DNA from: an uncultured Prevotellaceae bacterium
Lineage (GTDB): Bacteria; Bacteroidota; Bacteroidia; Bacteroidales; Bacteroidaceae
Assembly (NCBI GenBank): GCA_946407325.1
Contig: CAMJNN010000075.1
Location: forward strand, 1 to 5,883
DNA length: 5,883 nucleotides
Reading direction: 5' to 3'
How positions within the stretch are numbered: position 1 is the stretch's first letter; every line of letters starts with the position of its first letter. A program made the translations under genes and the position numbers. This document shows positions 1-5,850 of the stretch, one piece after another. The notes beneath the pieces are model-generated. The model saw only the letters and a program-made list of their open reading frames with translations. It was not told the DNA's origin and ran no database searches.

Positions 1-270
1 GCCATAGCCCGTGCACTGATTACCAAACCACAGATTATCTTGGCAGATGAGCCTACAGGTGCCTTAGACAGTAAGACCTCCATAGAGGTGATGGAAATCT
101 TGAAAGACCTGCACCGCGAGGGCATGACCATCGTGGTGGTGACACACGAAAGTGGTGTGGCCAACGAGACAGACAAGATTATCCATATCAAAGACGGTAT
201 CATCGAGAGCATTGAGGAGAATCTGCACCATGACGCTTCGCCATTTGGTGTTAATGGAGTTATGAAATGA
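1..270 (+). CDS. ABC transporter ATP-binding protein, MacB/LolD type, 3' part only
   Basis: This is the C-terminal 89 residues of an ABC ATPase that powers the export system encoded downstream; the gene is open at the left edge. The frame runs from base 1. Residues 1-6 (AIARAL) are the helix that follows the LSGGQ signature, which must lie just outside the window. Visible motifs are Walker B with catalytic Glu (ILADE, D16-E17), the D-loop (ALD, 21-23) and the switch histidine in VVVTHE (H49). The text DEPTGALD is typical of the MacB/LolD/FtsE group. The protein ends in a short charged tail with no membrane segment, so ATPase and permease are separate polypeptides here, as in LolCDE and unlike E. 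coli MacB. Its stop codon overlaps the next start (ATGA). A Met or Leu codon inside this fragment, such as the TTG at 40, should not be taken as the true start. Confidence 0.95.
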   Translation, partial: AIARALITKPQIILADEPTGALDSKTSIEVMEILKDLHREGMTIVVVTHESGVANETDKIIHIKDGIIESIEENLHHDASPFGVNGVMK

Positions 271-1520
271 GAGACTTTTTACAGGAAATAGGAACTTCAT
301 TGAGCAAGAACAAGCTGCGCACTTCGCTTACCGGTTTTGCGGTGGCGTGGGGCATCTTCATGCTGTTGGTGTTGCTGGGTGCAGGCAATGGCATCATCCA
401 TACCTTTCAAGCCAATATGAACACCAACGCACTGAATACGTTAACCATATATGGCAATACGACCACCACTGCCTACAAAGGCTATAAAGAAGGACGCTCT
501 ATCCGACTGGATAATCGTGACCTGAAGGCCACTGAAGAGGATTTCCCTGAGAATATCACAGATGCGGGCGCTTTGGTAAGTCAGAATAACGTGACAGTAA
601 GCAACGGATCCGATTATTTAAATATCCGTCTGAATGGAGTGCATCCCAACTATGATCACATCGAAGCGCTAAAGATAGTAGAAGGCAGGTTCATCAACCC
701 ACTCGACATCCATGAGCAGAGAAAGGTCATTGTGTTGCACAAGAAGACAGCTGATTTTTTATTCAAGCATAGCGAACCGATGGGTCAATATATCAAAGCT
801 GGCAATGCATATTACCAGGTGGCAGGTATCTATAATAACCAAGGCAACGACCAAAACGCTCCAGCATACATCCCATTCACCACCTTGCAGCAGATTTTTA
901 ACAAGGGCAACAAGTTGGATTTGATTGTAGCCACCACCGAAGGACTGGATACGCAAGAAAAGTCAGATGTCTTTGAGAGTGAATATCGAAAGAAATTATC
1001 AGACATCCACGACTTCGCCCCCGATGATAAGGGCGCTCTATACATCAGCAATCGCCTTACCCAATACCAACAAGGCATGACGGCCATGGGCTTGCTACAA
1101 CTCAGTTTATGGATCATTGGCATCTTTACCTTGGTGAGCGGTATCGTGGGTGTGAGCAACATCATGTTCATCACCGTCAAGGAACGCACCCACGAGTTTG
1201 GCATCCGCAAGGCATTAGGCGCCAAGCCCCGTGCCATCTACAAACTCATTGTGGCTGAGAGTATCGCCATCACCACCCTATTTGGCTATATCGGCATGGT
1301 GAGTGGCGTGGCTGCTACAGAATGGATGAATAAGGCCTATGGCAGTACCAGTGTCGATTTAGGCAGCGAGAGTGTCACCATGTTCATCGATCCCACCGTT
1401 GATATCAGCATAGCCATCGGAGCCACCTTGTTGTTGATTATTGCCGGTACCCTGGCAGGACTTTTCCCAGCCAGGAAAGCGGCAAATGTAAGACCTATTG
1501 AAGCACTGAACGCAAGATGA
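267..1520 (+). CDS. ABC transporter permease, MacB/FtsX family (first of two)
   Basis: This 417-residue inner-membrane permease has the MacB layout: a short cytoplasmic N-terminus, TM1 at about 20-43 (contains WGIFMLLVLLGAG), a large periplasmic domain at about 44-275 (MacB_PCD-like), then an FtsX domain with TM2 at about 277-302, TM3 at about 328-350 and TM4 at about 378-401. The stretch GVSNIMFITVKERTHEFGIR (295-314) and the following ALGAKPRAI are the conserved cytoplasmic loop that meets the ATPase. The C-terminus (AGLFPARKAANVRPIEAL) is the usual family ending. The start at 267 is supported by GGAG at 256-259, seven bases upstream, and by the 4-base ATGA overlap with the ATPase gene, which suggests translational coupling. 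It is paralogous to the next gene and probably pairs with it. The substrate is unknown. Confidence 0.95.
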   Translation: MRDFLQEIGTSLSKNKLRTSLTGFAVAWGIFMLLVLLGAGNGIIHTFQANMNTNALNTLTIYGNTTTTAYKGYKEGRSIRLDNRDLKATEEDFPENITDAGALVSQNNVTVSNGSDYLNIRLNGVHPNYDHIEALKIVEGRFINPLDIHEQRKVIVLHKKTADFLFKHSEPMGQYIKAGNAYYQVAGIYNNQGNDQNAPAYIPFTTLQQIFNKGNKLDLIVATTEGLDTQEKSDVFESEYRKKLSDIHDFAPDDKGALYISNRLTQYQQGMTAMGLLQLSLWIIGIFTLVSGIVGVSNIMFITVKERTHEFGIRKALGAKPRAIYKLIVAESIAITTLFGYIGMVSGVAATEWMNKAYGSTSVDLGSESVTMFIDPTVDISIAIGATLLLIIAGTLAGLFPARKAANVRPIEALNAR

Positions 1521-2746
1521 GAATAGACAGAGATAATATTGAAGAGATACTGATTACCATCGGTAGAAACAAGACCAGGAGTATCCTCACCGCCTTTGGC
1601 GTGTTCTGGGGCATCTTCATGCTGGTGTTCATGCTGGGTGGCGGTCATGGTATGAAGACGATACTGGCCAGAGAACTATCAGGCGTTGCCAATAATTCCG
1701 GCTTTGTCTTCTCCAATCGTACCACAGTGCCCTACAAAGGCTTTCGCAAGGGACGCCGATGGGACATTGAGATGAAAGACCTGGAGGCCTTACAGAAAAT
1801 ACAGGAGCTGGAGGTGGTAGCCGCCAACAACTCACGATGGGGCAAGACCTTCATCTATGAGGAAAAGAAATATGCCGACGGTAGCCTGCGTGGCCTCAGT
1901 CCTTCGTTCGAGAAAATAGAAGACCAGCACATCAAATACGGGCGTTTTATCAACGAGGTGGATATGCGCGAGGAACGTAAGGTATGTGTGATAGGTAAGA
2001 AAGTTTATCAGAAGCTTTTTGAAGACGGGGAAGATCCATGCGGAAAATATGTGCAGGTGGATGGGGTATATTACAAGGTGATTGGGTTGTCAATGACCGA
2101 CGGCAACTTCAATATCAACGGATACCCACCAGAAAGCATTGTCATTCCTATTACCACCATGCAGCGTTTGTATAATTATGGCAACAGGCTCGAACTTATT
2201 GCTTTCACCATGAAGCCTGGTGCACATGTGAAAGACGTTGAGCCAAAGATTGAGCAAATCATCAAGGAGAGGCATCTGATATCCCCTGAAGACACGCAGG
2301 CGGTACAATCCATCGATGCAGAAACCCTGTTCAAGATGATTGACGACCTGATGGGAGGTATCGAAGTACTGATATGGATGGTAGGTTTAGGTACCCTTTT
2401 TGCCGGAGCCATTGGTGTGAGCAACATCATGATGGTGACGGTAAAGGAGCGCACCACAGAAATAGGCATCCGCAGGGCCATCGGTGCAAAGCCTCGTGAC
2501 ATCCTGCAACAGATCATGTCGGAGAGCATAACGATTACCTGCGTGGCAGGTATGGCAGGCATCTGCTTTGGGGTAGGCTTGCTCGACTTGCTGGAGAAAG
2601 CCACAGGGGAAACCGACTTACAGGTATCTTTCTGGCTGGCCATCGGCACCTGCTTCATCCTGTTGACACTGAGCATTCTGGCAGGCTTGGCACCAGCTTT
2701 CCGAGCCATGGCCATCAAGCCGATAGATGCTATTAGAGACGAATAA
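1517..2746 (+). CDS. ABC transporter permease, MacB/FtsX family (second of two)
   Basis: This 409-residue protein has the same layout as its neighbour: TM1 at about 22-43 (FGVFWGIFMLVFMLGGG), a periplasmic domain at about 44-278, and an FtsX domain with TM2 at about 283-306, TM3 at about 337-358 and TM4 at about 371-394. The loop GVSNIMMVTVKERTTEIGIR (300-319), then AIGAKPRDIL, is the ATPase-contacting element. Equivalent blocks in the two permeases (WGIFML; YKGF/YKGY; GRFIN followed by ERKV/QRKV) show a tandem duplication that has since diverged. The periplasmic domain has two cysteines, C157 and C175, that the first permease lacks; whether they pair is unknown. The start overlaps the previous stop as ATGA and no clear Shine-Dalgarno is seen, so translation probably depends on coupling. 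It ends with two consecutive TAA codons. It most likely forms a heterodimer with the first permease. Confidence 0.95.
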   Translation: MRIDRDNIEEILITIGRNKTRSILTAFGVFWGIFMLVFMLGGGHGMKTILARELSGVANNSGFVFSNRTTVPYKGFRKGRRWDIEMKDLEALQKIQELEVVAANNSRWGKTFIYEEKKYADGSLRGLSPSFEKIEDQHIKYGRFINEVDMREERKVCVIGKKVYQKLFEDGEDPCGKYVQVDGVYYKVIGLSMTDGNFNINGYPPESIVIPITTMQRLYNYGNRLELIAFTMKPGAHVKDVEPKIEQIIKERHLISPEDTQAVQSIDAETLFKMIDDLMGGIEVLIWMVGLGTLFAGAIGVSNIMMVTVKERTTEIGIRRAIGAKPRDILQQIMSESITITCVAGMAGICFGVGLLDLLEKATGETDLQVSFWLAIGTCFILLTLSILAGLAPAFRAMAIKPIDAIRDE

Positions 2747-2761
2747 TAAAAAGAACTAGAT

Positions 2762-3865
2762 ATGAAAAAGATTTTGAAGTATGTGATAATGGCCCTCATC
2801 GCCATTGTATTTATCGGAACCTTCGTGTTCCTGTATCAGAAGTCGTTGCCCAAGGTAACGGAGTACGAGATAATCACCCCAGAACGTACTACTCTGGAAA
2901 AGACCACGATAGCTACAGGTAAGGTAGAGCCTCGCGATGAGGTACTCATCAAGCCGCAGATATCGGGCATCATCGCCGAAGTATATAAGGAAGCAGGTGA
3001 GATGGTGAAATCGGGCGAGGTGATTGCCAAGGTGAAGGTGATTCCTGAGTTAGGACAGCTCAATGCTGCAGAGAGCCGTTTGCGTCTTGCCGAAATGAAC
3101 GCCAAACAAGCCGAAAACGAGTATGCCCGCAACGAACAGCTGTTTAAGGACAAACTCATCAGCCGTGAGGAATACGAACGCGCTGAAGTAAGCGTCAAGC
3201 AGTCACGCGAGGAATTGCAAGCAGCCACCGACAACCTGCAGATTGTGAAGGAAGGCATCACCAAGAACAGCGCCTCATTCAGCTCCACCTTGATTCGCTC
3301 CACCATCGACGGACTCATCCTCGATGTACCCATCAAGGTAGGTAACTCAGTCATCATGAGCAACACCTTCAACGATGGCACCACCATTGCCAGCGTAGCC
3401 AACATGAACGACCTGATATTCCGAGGCAAGATTGACGAGACAGAAGTAGGCAAGGTATATGAAGGCATGCCTATGAAACTCACCATCGGAGCCTTGCAAG
3501 ACCTCTCTTTCGACGCCACCCTGGAATACGTATCCCCGAAAGCCACCGAAGAAAACGGAGCCAACCAGTTTGAAATCAAGGCAGCTGTGCAGGCCCCTAA
3601 TGGAATCACCATACGTTCCGGCTATTCCGCTAACGCTGAGATTGTGCTGGAGCGTGCCGAAAACATATTGGCAGTACCAGAGAGTGCCATAGAGTTCAGC
3701 AACGACAGCACCTTTGTCTATCTGCTTACCAACTCAGGCAAACCACAGCAATTCAAGCGCCAACCCGTGGAAGTAGGCTTGAGCGACGGCATCAAGATTG
3801 TCGTGAAGACTGGCATCACAGAGAACGACAAGGTAAGAGGTTTGGAAATTAACGAAGACGAATAA
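2762..3865 (+). CDS. Periplasmic adaptor (membrane fusion protein), HlyD/MacA family
   Basis: This 367-residue adaptor would link the permeases to the outer-membrane channel. Residues 7-25 form one hydrophobic anchor after MKK. There is no cysteine, so it is not a lipoprotein, and the anchor is probably not cleaved. The first half of the lipoyl domain is at about 53-92 (PQISGIIAEV, then GEMVKSGEVIAKV). An alpha-helical hairpin spans about 98-165, and the second lipoyl half is at about 176-198 (STIDGLILDVPIKVGNSV). Beta-barrel and membrane-proximal domains follow. At the hairpin tip, R123, L127 and S134 fit the Rx3Lx6S pattern known in AcrA/MacA-type adaptors as the contact with TolC-type channels, which supports partnership with the next gene. 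It starts 15 bases after the permease stop with only an A-rich leader. It has the usual length for the family. Confidence 0.95.
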   Translation: MKKILKYVIMALIAIVFIGTFVFLYQKSLPKVTEYEIITPERTTLEKTTIATGKVEPRDEVLIKPQISGIIAEVYKEAGEMVKSGEVIAKVKVIPELGQLNAAESRLRLAEMNAKQAENEYARNEQLFKDKLISREEYERAEVSVKQSREELQAATDNLQIVKEGITKNSASFSSTLIRSTIDGLILDVPIKVGNSVIMSNTFNDGTTIASVANMNDLIFRGKIDETEVGKVYEGMPMKLTIGALQDLSFDATLEYVSPKATEENGANQFEIKAAVQAPNGITIRSGYSANAEIVLERAENILAVPESAIEFSNDSTFVYLLTNSGKPQQFKRQPVEVGLSDGIKIVVKTGITENDKVRGLEINEDE

Positions 3866-3869
3866 TACA

Positions 3870-5198
3870 ATGAAAAAGACCATACTACTATTAGCCATCA
3901 CAGCCCTGGGCATACAAGCCAACGCCCAGGAGAGCTGGACATTGCGCCAATGCATCGACTATGCTACGGCACACAATGTAACCATTCTTCAAGCAGAGAT
4001 TACCGTCAAGAAGAGCGAGGTAGAGGCCAACACTGCCAAGTGGGCACGACTGCCCAACCTCAGTGCCAATGGCAGTCAGAGCTTCAACTGGGGACGCACA
4101 CAGACCGCCGTCAAAGACGCTGACACCGGCGACTACAACACCAAGTATGTAAATACCAGCAGCAGAGGCACCAACCTGAGCCTTACCAGCAGTGTGCCCA
4201 TCTTCACAGGCTTTGAGATACCCAGTCAGTACAACCTCTCGAAACTGAACCTCAAGGCATCAATGGCCGACTTGCAAAAAGCGAAAGAAGACCTTGCCAT
4301 CAACATAGCCTCCGCCTACTTGCAAGCTTTGTTCAACAAAGAGCTGCACCAGGTAGCACTGGGACAGGTGGCATTGAGCCAAGAGCAATACAACCGCATC
4401 GAGACATTAGAGAAATTGGGCAAAGCATCAGTAGCAGAGCTGGCAGAAGCCAAGTCCCGTGTGGCACAAGACGAGTTGAATGTAGTGCAGACCTTCAACA
4501 ACTATCGTTTGTCCATCCTCGACCTCACCCAGCTGATAGAGTTAGAAACACCCGAAGGCTTTGAAGTGGCCGACCCAGACGAAGCCTTCCAGCTCAATCC
4601 CCTCACCCCACCAGATGAGGTATATGCCAATGCCGTCCTTAACAAGCCAGCCATCCAAGCCGCGCAGGCACGACTGGAAGGCAGTAAGCAGAGCATCAAG
4701 ATAGCCCAGAGCGCCCTCTACCCAAGCATCAACCTCAACGGCAGTATTGGCACCAACTACTACTCTACCCTGAACCGCACATTCAGTCAGCAGTTAGGCG
4801 ACAACTTCAGCCGCTACATAGGCCTAAGCCTCAGCATCCCCATCTTCAACCGCTTTGCCACCCGCAACCGCGTGCGCACAGCCAGGTTGCAACGAGACGA
4901 CTATGCCCTGAAGTTGGAGAATACCAAGAAGACGCTCTATAAAGAGATCCAGCAAGCATGGTACAATGCCAGTGCTGCCGAAAGCAAATATGCCAGCAGT
5001 GAAGCCGCTGCCGAAGCCAGTCAGGCCTCATTCGAACTTACCAGCAAGAAGTACGAGAATGGCACCGCCACCGCCGTAGCCTACAACGAAGCCAAGCAAA
5101 ACTTGCTGAAAGCCCAGAGCGACGAGCTGCAAGCCAAGTACGAGTATATCTTCCGCACAAAGATCCTTGACTTTTACAAAGGAATCGAGATACAATAA
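3870..5198 (+). CDS. TolC-family outer-membrane efflux channel
   Basis: This 442-residue protein begins with a clear Sec signal peptide (MKKTILLLAITALGIQANA). The likely signal peptidase I cut is after ANA, between residues 19 and 20. No lipobox cysteine is present, so it should be a non-acylated outer-membrane protein. The mature part shows the two tandem OEP repeats of the TolC fold. The first is at about 23-220, with the strand region VPIFTGFEIPSQYNLSKLNL. The second is at about 240-440, with SIPIFNRFATRNRVRTARLQ and the long Ala/Gln/Glu-rich helices that form the periplasmic tunnel (about 350-430). It ends with LDFYKGIEIQ, a usual TolC-type ending. The gene starts 4 bases after the adaptor stop and is the last gene of the operon. 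No hairpin with a T-run follows directly. Confidence 0.95.
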   Translation: MKKTILLLAITALGIQANAQESWTLRQCIDYATAHNVTILQAEITVKKSEVEANTAKWARLPNLSANGSQSFNWGRTQTAVKDADTGDYNTKYVNTSSRGTNLSLTSSVPIFTGFEIPSQYNLSKLNLKASMADLQKAKEDLAINIASAYLQALFNKELHQVALGQVALSQEQYNRIETLEKLGKASVAELAEAKSRVAQDELNVVQTFNNYRLSILDLTQLIELETPEGFEVADPDEAFQLNPLTPPDEVYANAVLNKPAIQAAQARLEGSKQSIKIAQSALYPSINLNGSIGTNYYSTLNRTFSQQLGDNFSRYIGLSLSIPIFNRFATRNRVRTARLQRDDYALKLENTKKTLYKEIQQAWYNASAAESKYASSEAAAEASQASFELTSKKYENGTATAVAYNEAKQNLLKAQSDELQAKYEYIFRTKILDFYKGIEIQ

Positions 5199-5212
5199 AA
5201 TAGCTGTTATAT

Positions 5213-5322
5213 CTACTACGGGAGGACGACCTTTCTACTACGGGAAGACCGAGTGCCTACTACGGGAGGACCGGCCGTCTTCTACGGGTAGGACTAAAGC
5301 TTACAACGAGTAGAAGGAAAGC
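5213..5322 (+). repeat. Tandem array A: five units of period 22, CTACTACGGGAGGAC family
   Basis: Units begin at 5213, 5235, 5257, 5279 and 5301, exactly 22 bases apart. The first three share CTACTACGGGA(A/G)GAC, and their remaining 6-8 bases vary. The fourth has CTTCTACGGGTAGGAC. The fifth (TTACAACGAGTAGAAGG) is decayed but matches unit four at about 16 of 22 positions, including the shared end AAAGC. Because 22 is not a multiple of three, the units fall in different reading frames, so the repeat does not encode a repeated peptide. There are no spacers, so it is not a CRISPR array. Local foldings exist, for example GAGGAC (5266-5271) with GTCTTC (5277-5282), and CTTCTAC (5279-5285) with GTAGAAG (5310-5316). 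The array begins 14 bases after the channel stop codon. Confidence 0.85.
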
Positions 5323-5344
5323 TCCCTACCACTGGCCGCAATAG

Positions 5345-5462
5345 CTGCCATCACCCGTCGCAGTATCTGCCATACCCCCATAGGAGATACTGCGATGGCT
5401 CATAGGAGGCTTTGGAACGACCCGTGGCAGATACTGCGACAACCCGTAACAGATACTGGAAT
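5345..5462 (+). repeat. Array B: 22-base periodic ACCCGTnnCAGATACTG family
   Basis: Several word pairs recur at multiples of 22 bases. CTGCCAT is at 5345 and 5367; CATAGGAG at 5379 and 5401; ACCCGT at 5420 and 5442; AGATACTG at 5385, 5429 and 5451, with a decayed copy at 5407. The register continues that of array A (5213 plus multiples of 22) to within about one base. The core CAGATACTG has short dyad symmetry (CAG-ATA-CTG). An opposite-orientation core, GCAGTATCTGC, lies at 5360-5370. The CCCGT word is the reverse complement of ACGGG in array A; when A is reverse-complemented and aligned on this word, about 13 of 22 positions agree. The segment 5323-5344 between the arrays is in register but too diverged to assign. 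Confidence 0.7.
5355..5440 (+). repeat. Inverted repeats able to form alternative hairpins
   Basis: The 16-base segment GTCGCAGTATCTGCCA (5357-5372) is the exact reverse complement of 5425-5440, with 52 bases between them. The same left arm can instead pair with a nearer partner: 5355-5368 with 5385-5398, which gives 14 base pairs including one G-T, around a 16-base loop. The two pairings compete for the same bases, so a transcript could fold in two ways. Part of the symmetry comes from the small dyad GCAGnnnCTGC within each arm. No T-run follows either stem, so neither is a standard intrinsic terminator. Confidence 0.7.
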
Positions 5463-5507
5463 CATTAATACAAAAATTGTTCCTTTTCCAACAGATGTAA
5501 ATAATCA

Positions 5508-5576
5508 ATGAAAAAAGCACTTTTCTGCCTATCTTTCGTAATTTTTCTTACGAACTTACGAATTTCTTACGAATAA
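5508..5576 (+). CDS. Possible small ORF of 22 codons, signal-peptide-like start
   Basis: An ATG at 5508 opens 22 codons ending at TAA 5574-5576. The product starts MKKALFCLSFVIFL, which resembles the front of a secretion signal (Lys-Lys followed by a hydrophobic run), then turns polar. The second half of the ORF is built from the repeated TTACGAA motif, which explains its sequence without any coding constraint. No Shine-Dalgarno or TAnnTTTG box stands at a suitable distance upstream. It could be a real small membrane peptide, a leader peptide, a remnant of the 5' end of a secreted-protein gene, or chance in AT-rich DNA. Chance is the most likely. Confidence 0.15.
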   Translation: MKKALFCLSFVIFLTNLRISYE

Positions 5577-5632
5577 GATACTTTATGTTGTTAATGTGTT
5601 ATTTCAATATTTTCGTAATTCGTAAGAAAAAT
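5535..5632. repeat. Cluster of six TTACGAA heptamers in both orientations
   Basis: The forward word CTTACGAA occurs at 5547-5554, 5555-5562 and 5566-5573. Its reverse complement TTCGTAA occurs at 5535-5541, 5612-5618 and 5619-5625. The block 5541-5562 and the block 5612-5632 form a long imperfect inverted repeat: 14 perfect base pairs (ATTTTTCTTACGAA, 5541-5554, with 5619-5632), one unpaired C at 5555, then seven more pairs (5556-5562 with 5612-5618), with a 49-base loop. A smaller hairpin, TTCGTAA-6-TTACGAA, lies at 5535-5554. Repeated short sites in AT-rich DNA are typical of binding sites for a regulator, recombinase or initiator, but the protein is unknown. Confidence 0.8.
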
Positions 5633-5649
5633 AGATTATAATACGCCAG

Positions 5650-5683
5650 ACTTTGAACATTTGTGATTCAAAGTACTTTTTTT
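5650..5683 (+). terminator. Hairpin with seven T, possible intrinsic terminator
   Basis: ACTTTGAA (5650-5657) pairs perfectly with TTCAAAGT (5667-5674) around a 9-base loop, and a run of seven T follows at 5677-5683 after two bases (AC). This is the geometry of a plus-strand intrinsic terminator, but the stem is AT-rich and so probably weak. It lies about 450 bases after the end of the channel gene. It could end a long 3' untranslated tail of the operon or a separate small RNA from the intergenic region. Confidence 0.45.
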
Positions 5684-5689
5684 ATCTCC

Positions 5690-5724
5690 CACGAGGAATT
5701 ATTATTTCCCTCACGAGGAATTAT
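5690..5724 (+). repeat. Direct repeat CACGAGGAATTAT, two copies 22 bases apart
   Basis: The 13-base word CACGAGGAATTAT is at 5690-5702 and 5712-5724. TCCC also precedes each copy: directly, sharing its last C, at 5687-5690, and with one extra base (TCCCT) at 5707-5711. The offset is exactly 22 bases, the same as in arrays A and B, although the sequence differs apart from a shared AGGA within an ACG-containing context. There is no hairpin of note and no coding potential here. Confidence 0.75.
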
Positions 5725-5818
5725 AAAATAGCACATATTTAAGAAGCTTGTATAAGGTCAAGTCTGTTGTGAAATCCGATCAACCAACAGTAGAACAATA
5801 AAATTTTCTCTCTATTGC

Positions 5819-5850
5819 ATTGCAAATATACAAGGAACAGGTTATATTTG
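5819..5850 (+). promoter_or_regulatory. Bacteroidota-type promoter for the gene starting at 5872
   Basis: TATATTTG at 5843-5850 matches the Bacteroidota primary sigma factor -7 box TAnnTTTG at every fixed position. ATTG at 5819-5822, 20 bases upstream, is a three-of-four match to the -33 box TTTG. Transcription would start at about 5854-5857, giving a leader of only some 15-18 bases before the ATG at 5872. The -7 box lies within the right arm of the palindrome described separately, so a protein bound there would cover the promoter. Confidence 0.7.

Noticed and set aside
830..1237. 135-codon minus-strand ORF inside the first permease
   Set aside because: It lies antisense to a well-conserved permease gene and has no family resemblance; it is a shadow of the real frame.
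2176..2805. 209-codon minus-strand ORF across the second permease and adaptor start
   Set aside because: Its Ser/Met-rich sequence is a by-product of the opposite-strand coding frame, and it crosses a real gene junction.
2836..3612. 258-codon minus-strand ORF inside the adaptor gene
   Set aside because: Long, but fully antisense to the adaptor gene, whose domains and motifs are clear; no independent evidence of coding.
5199..5290. Intrinsic terminator directly after the channel gene
   Set aside because: Local stems exist (for example 5266-5271 with 5277-5282), but no T-run follows any of them.
5213..5322. CRISPR array
   Set aside because: The 22-base units abut with no unique spacers of constant length, and no cas genes are present.
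5326..5520. 64-codon minus-strand ORF in the intergenic region
   Set aside because: It runs through the 22-base repeats, lacks a recognisable start signal or protein-family resemblance, and its content follows from the repeat sequence.
5535..5632. Insertion sequence ends or a complete mobile element
   Set aside because: Inverted repeats are present, but there is no transposase frame between or beside them and no clear target-site duplication.
5636..5641. TATAAT as a -10 promoter box
   Set aside because: The sequence is present as a word, but Bacteroidota use TAnnTTTG instead of the E. coli -10 box, and there is no matching upstream element or gene start.
5764..5790. Hairpin CTGTTG/CAACAG
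   Set aside because: Only six base pairs with a 15-base loop and no T-run; expected by chance in a region of this size.
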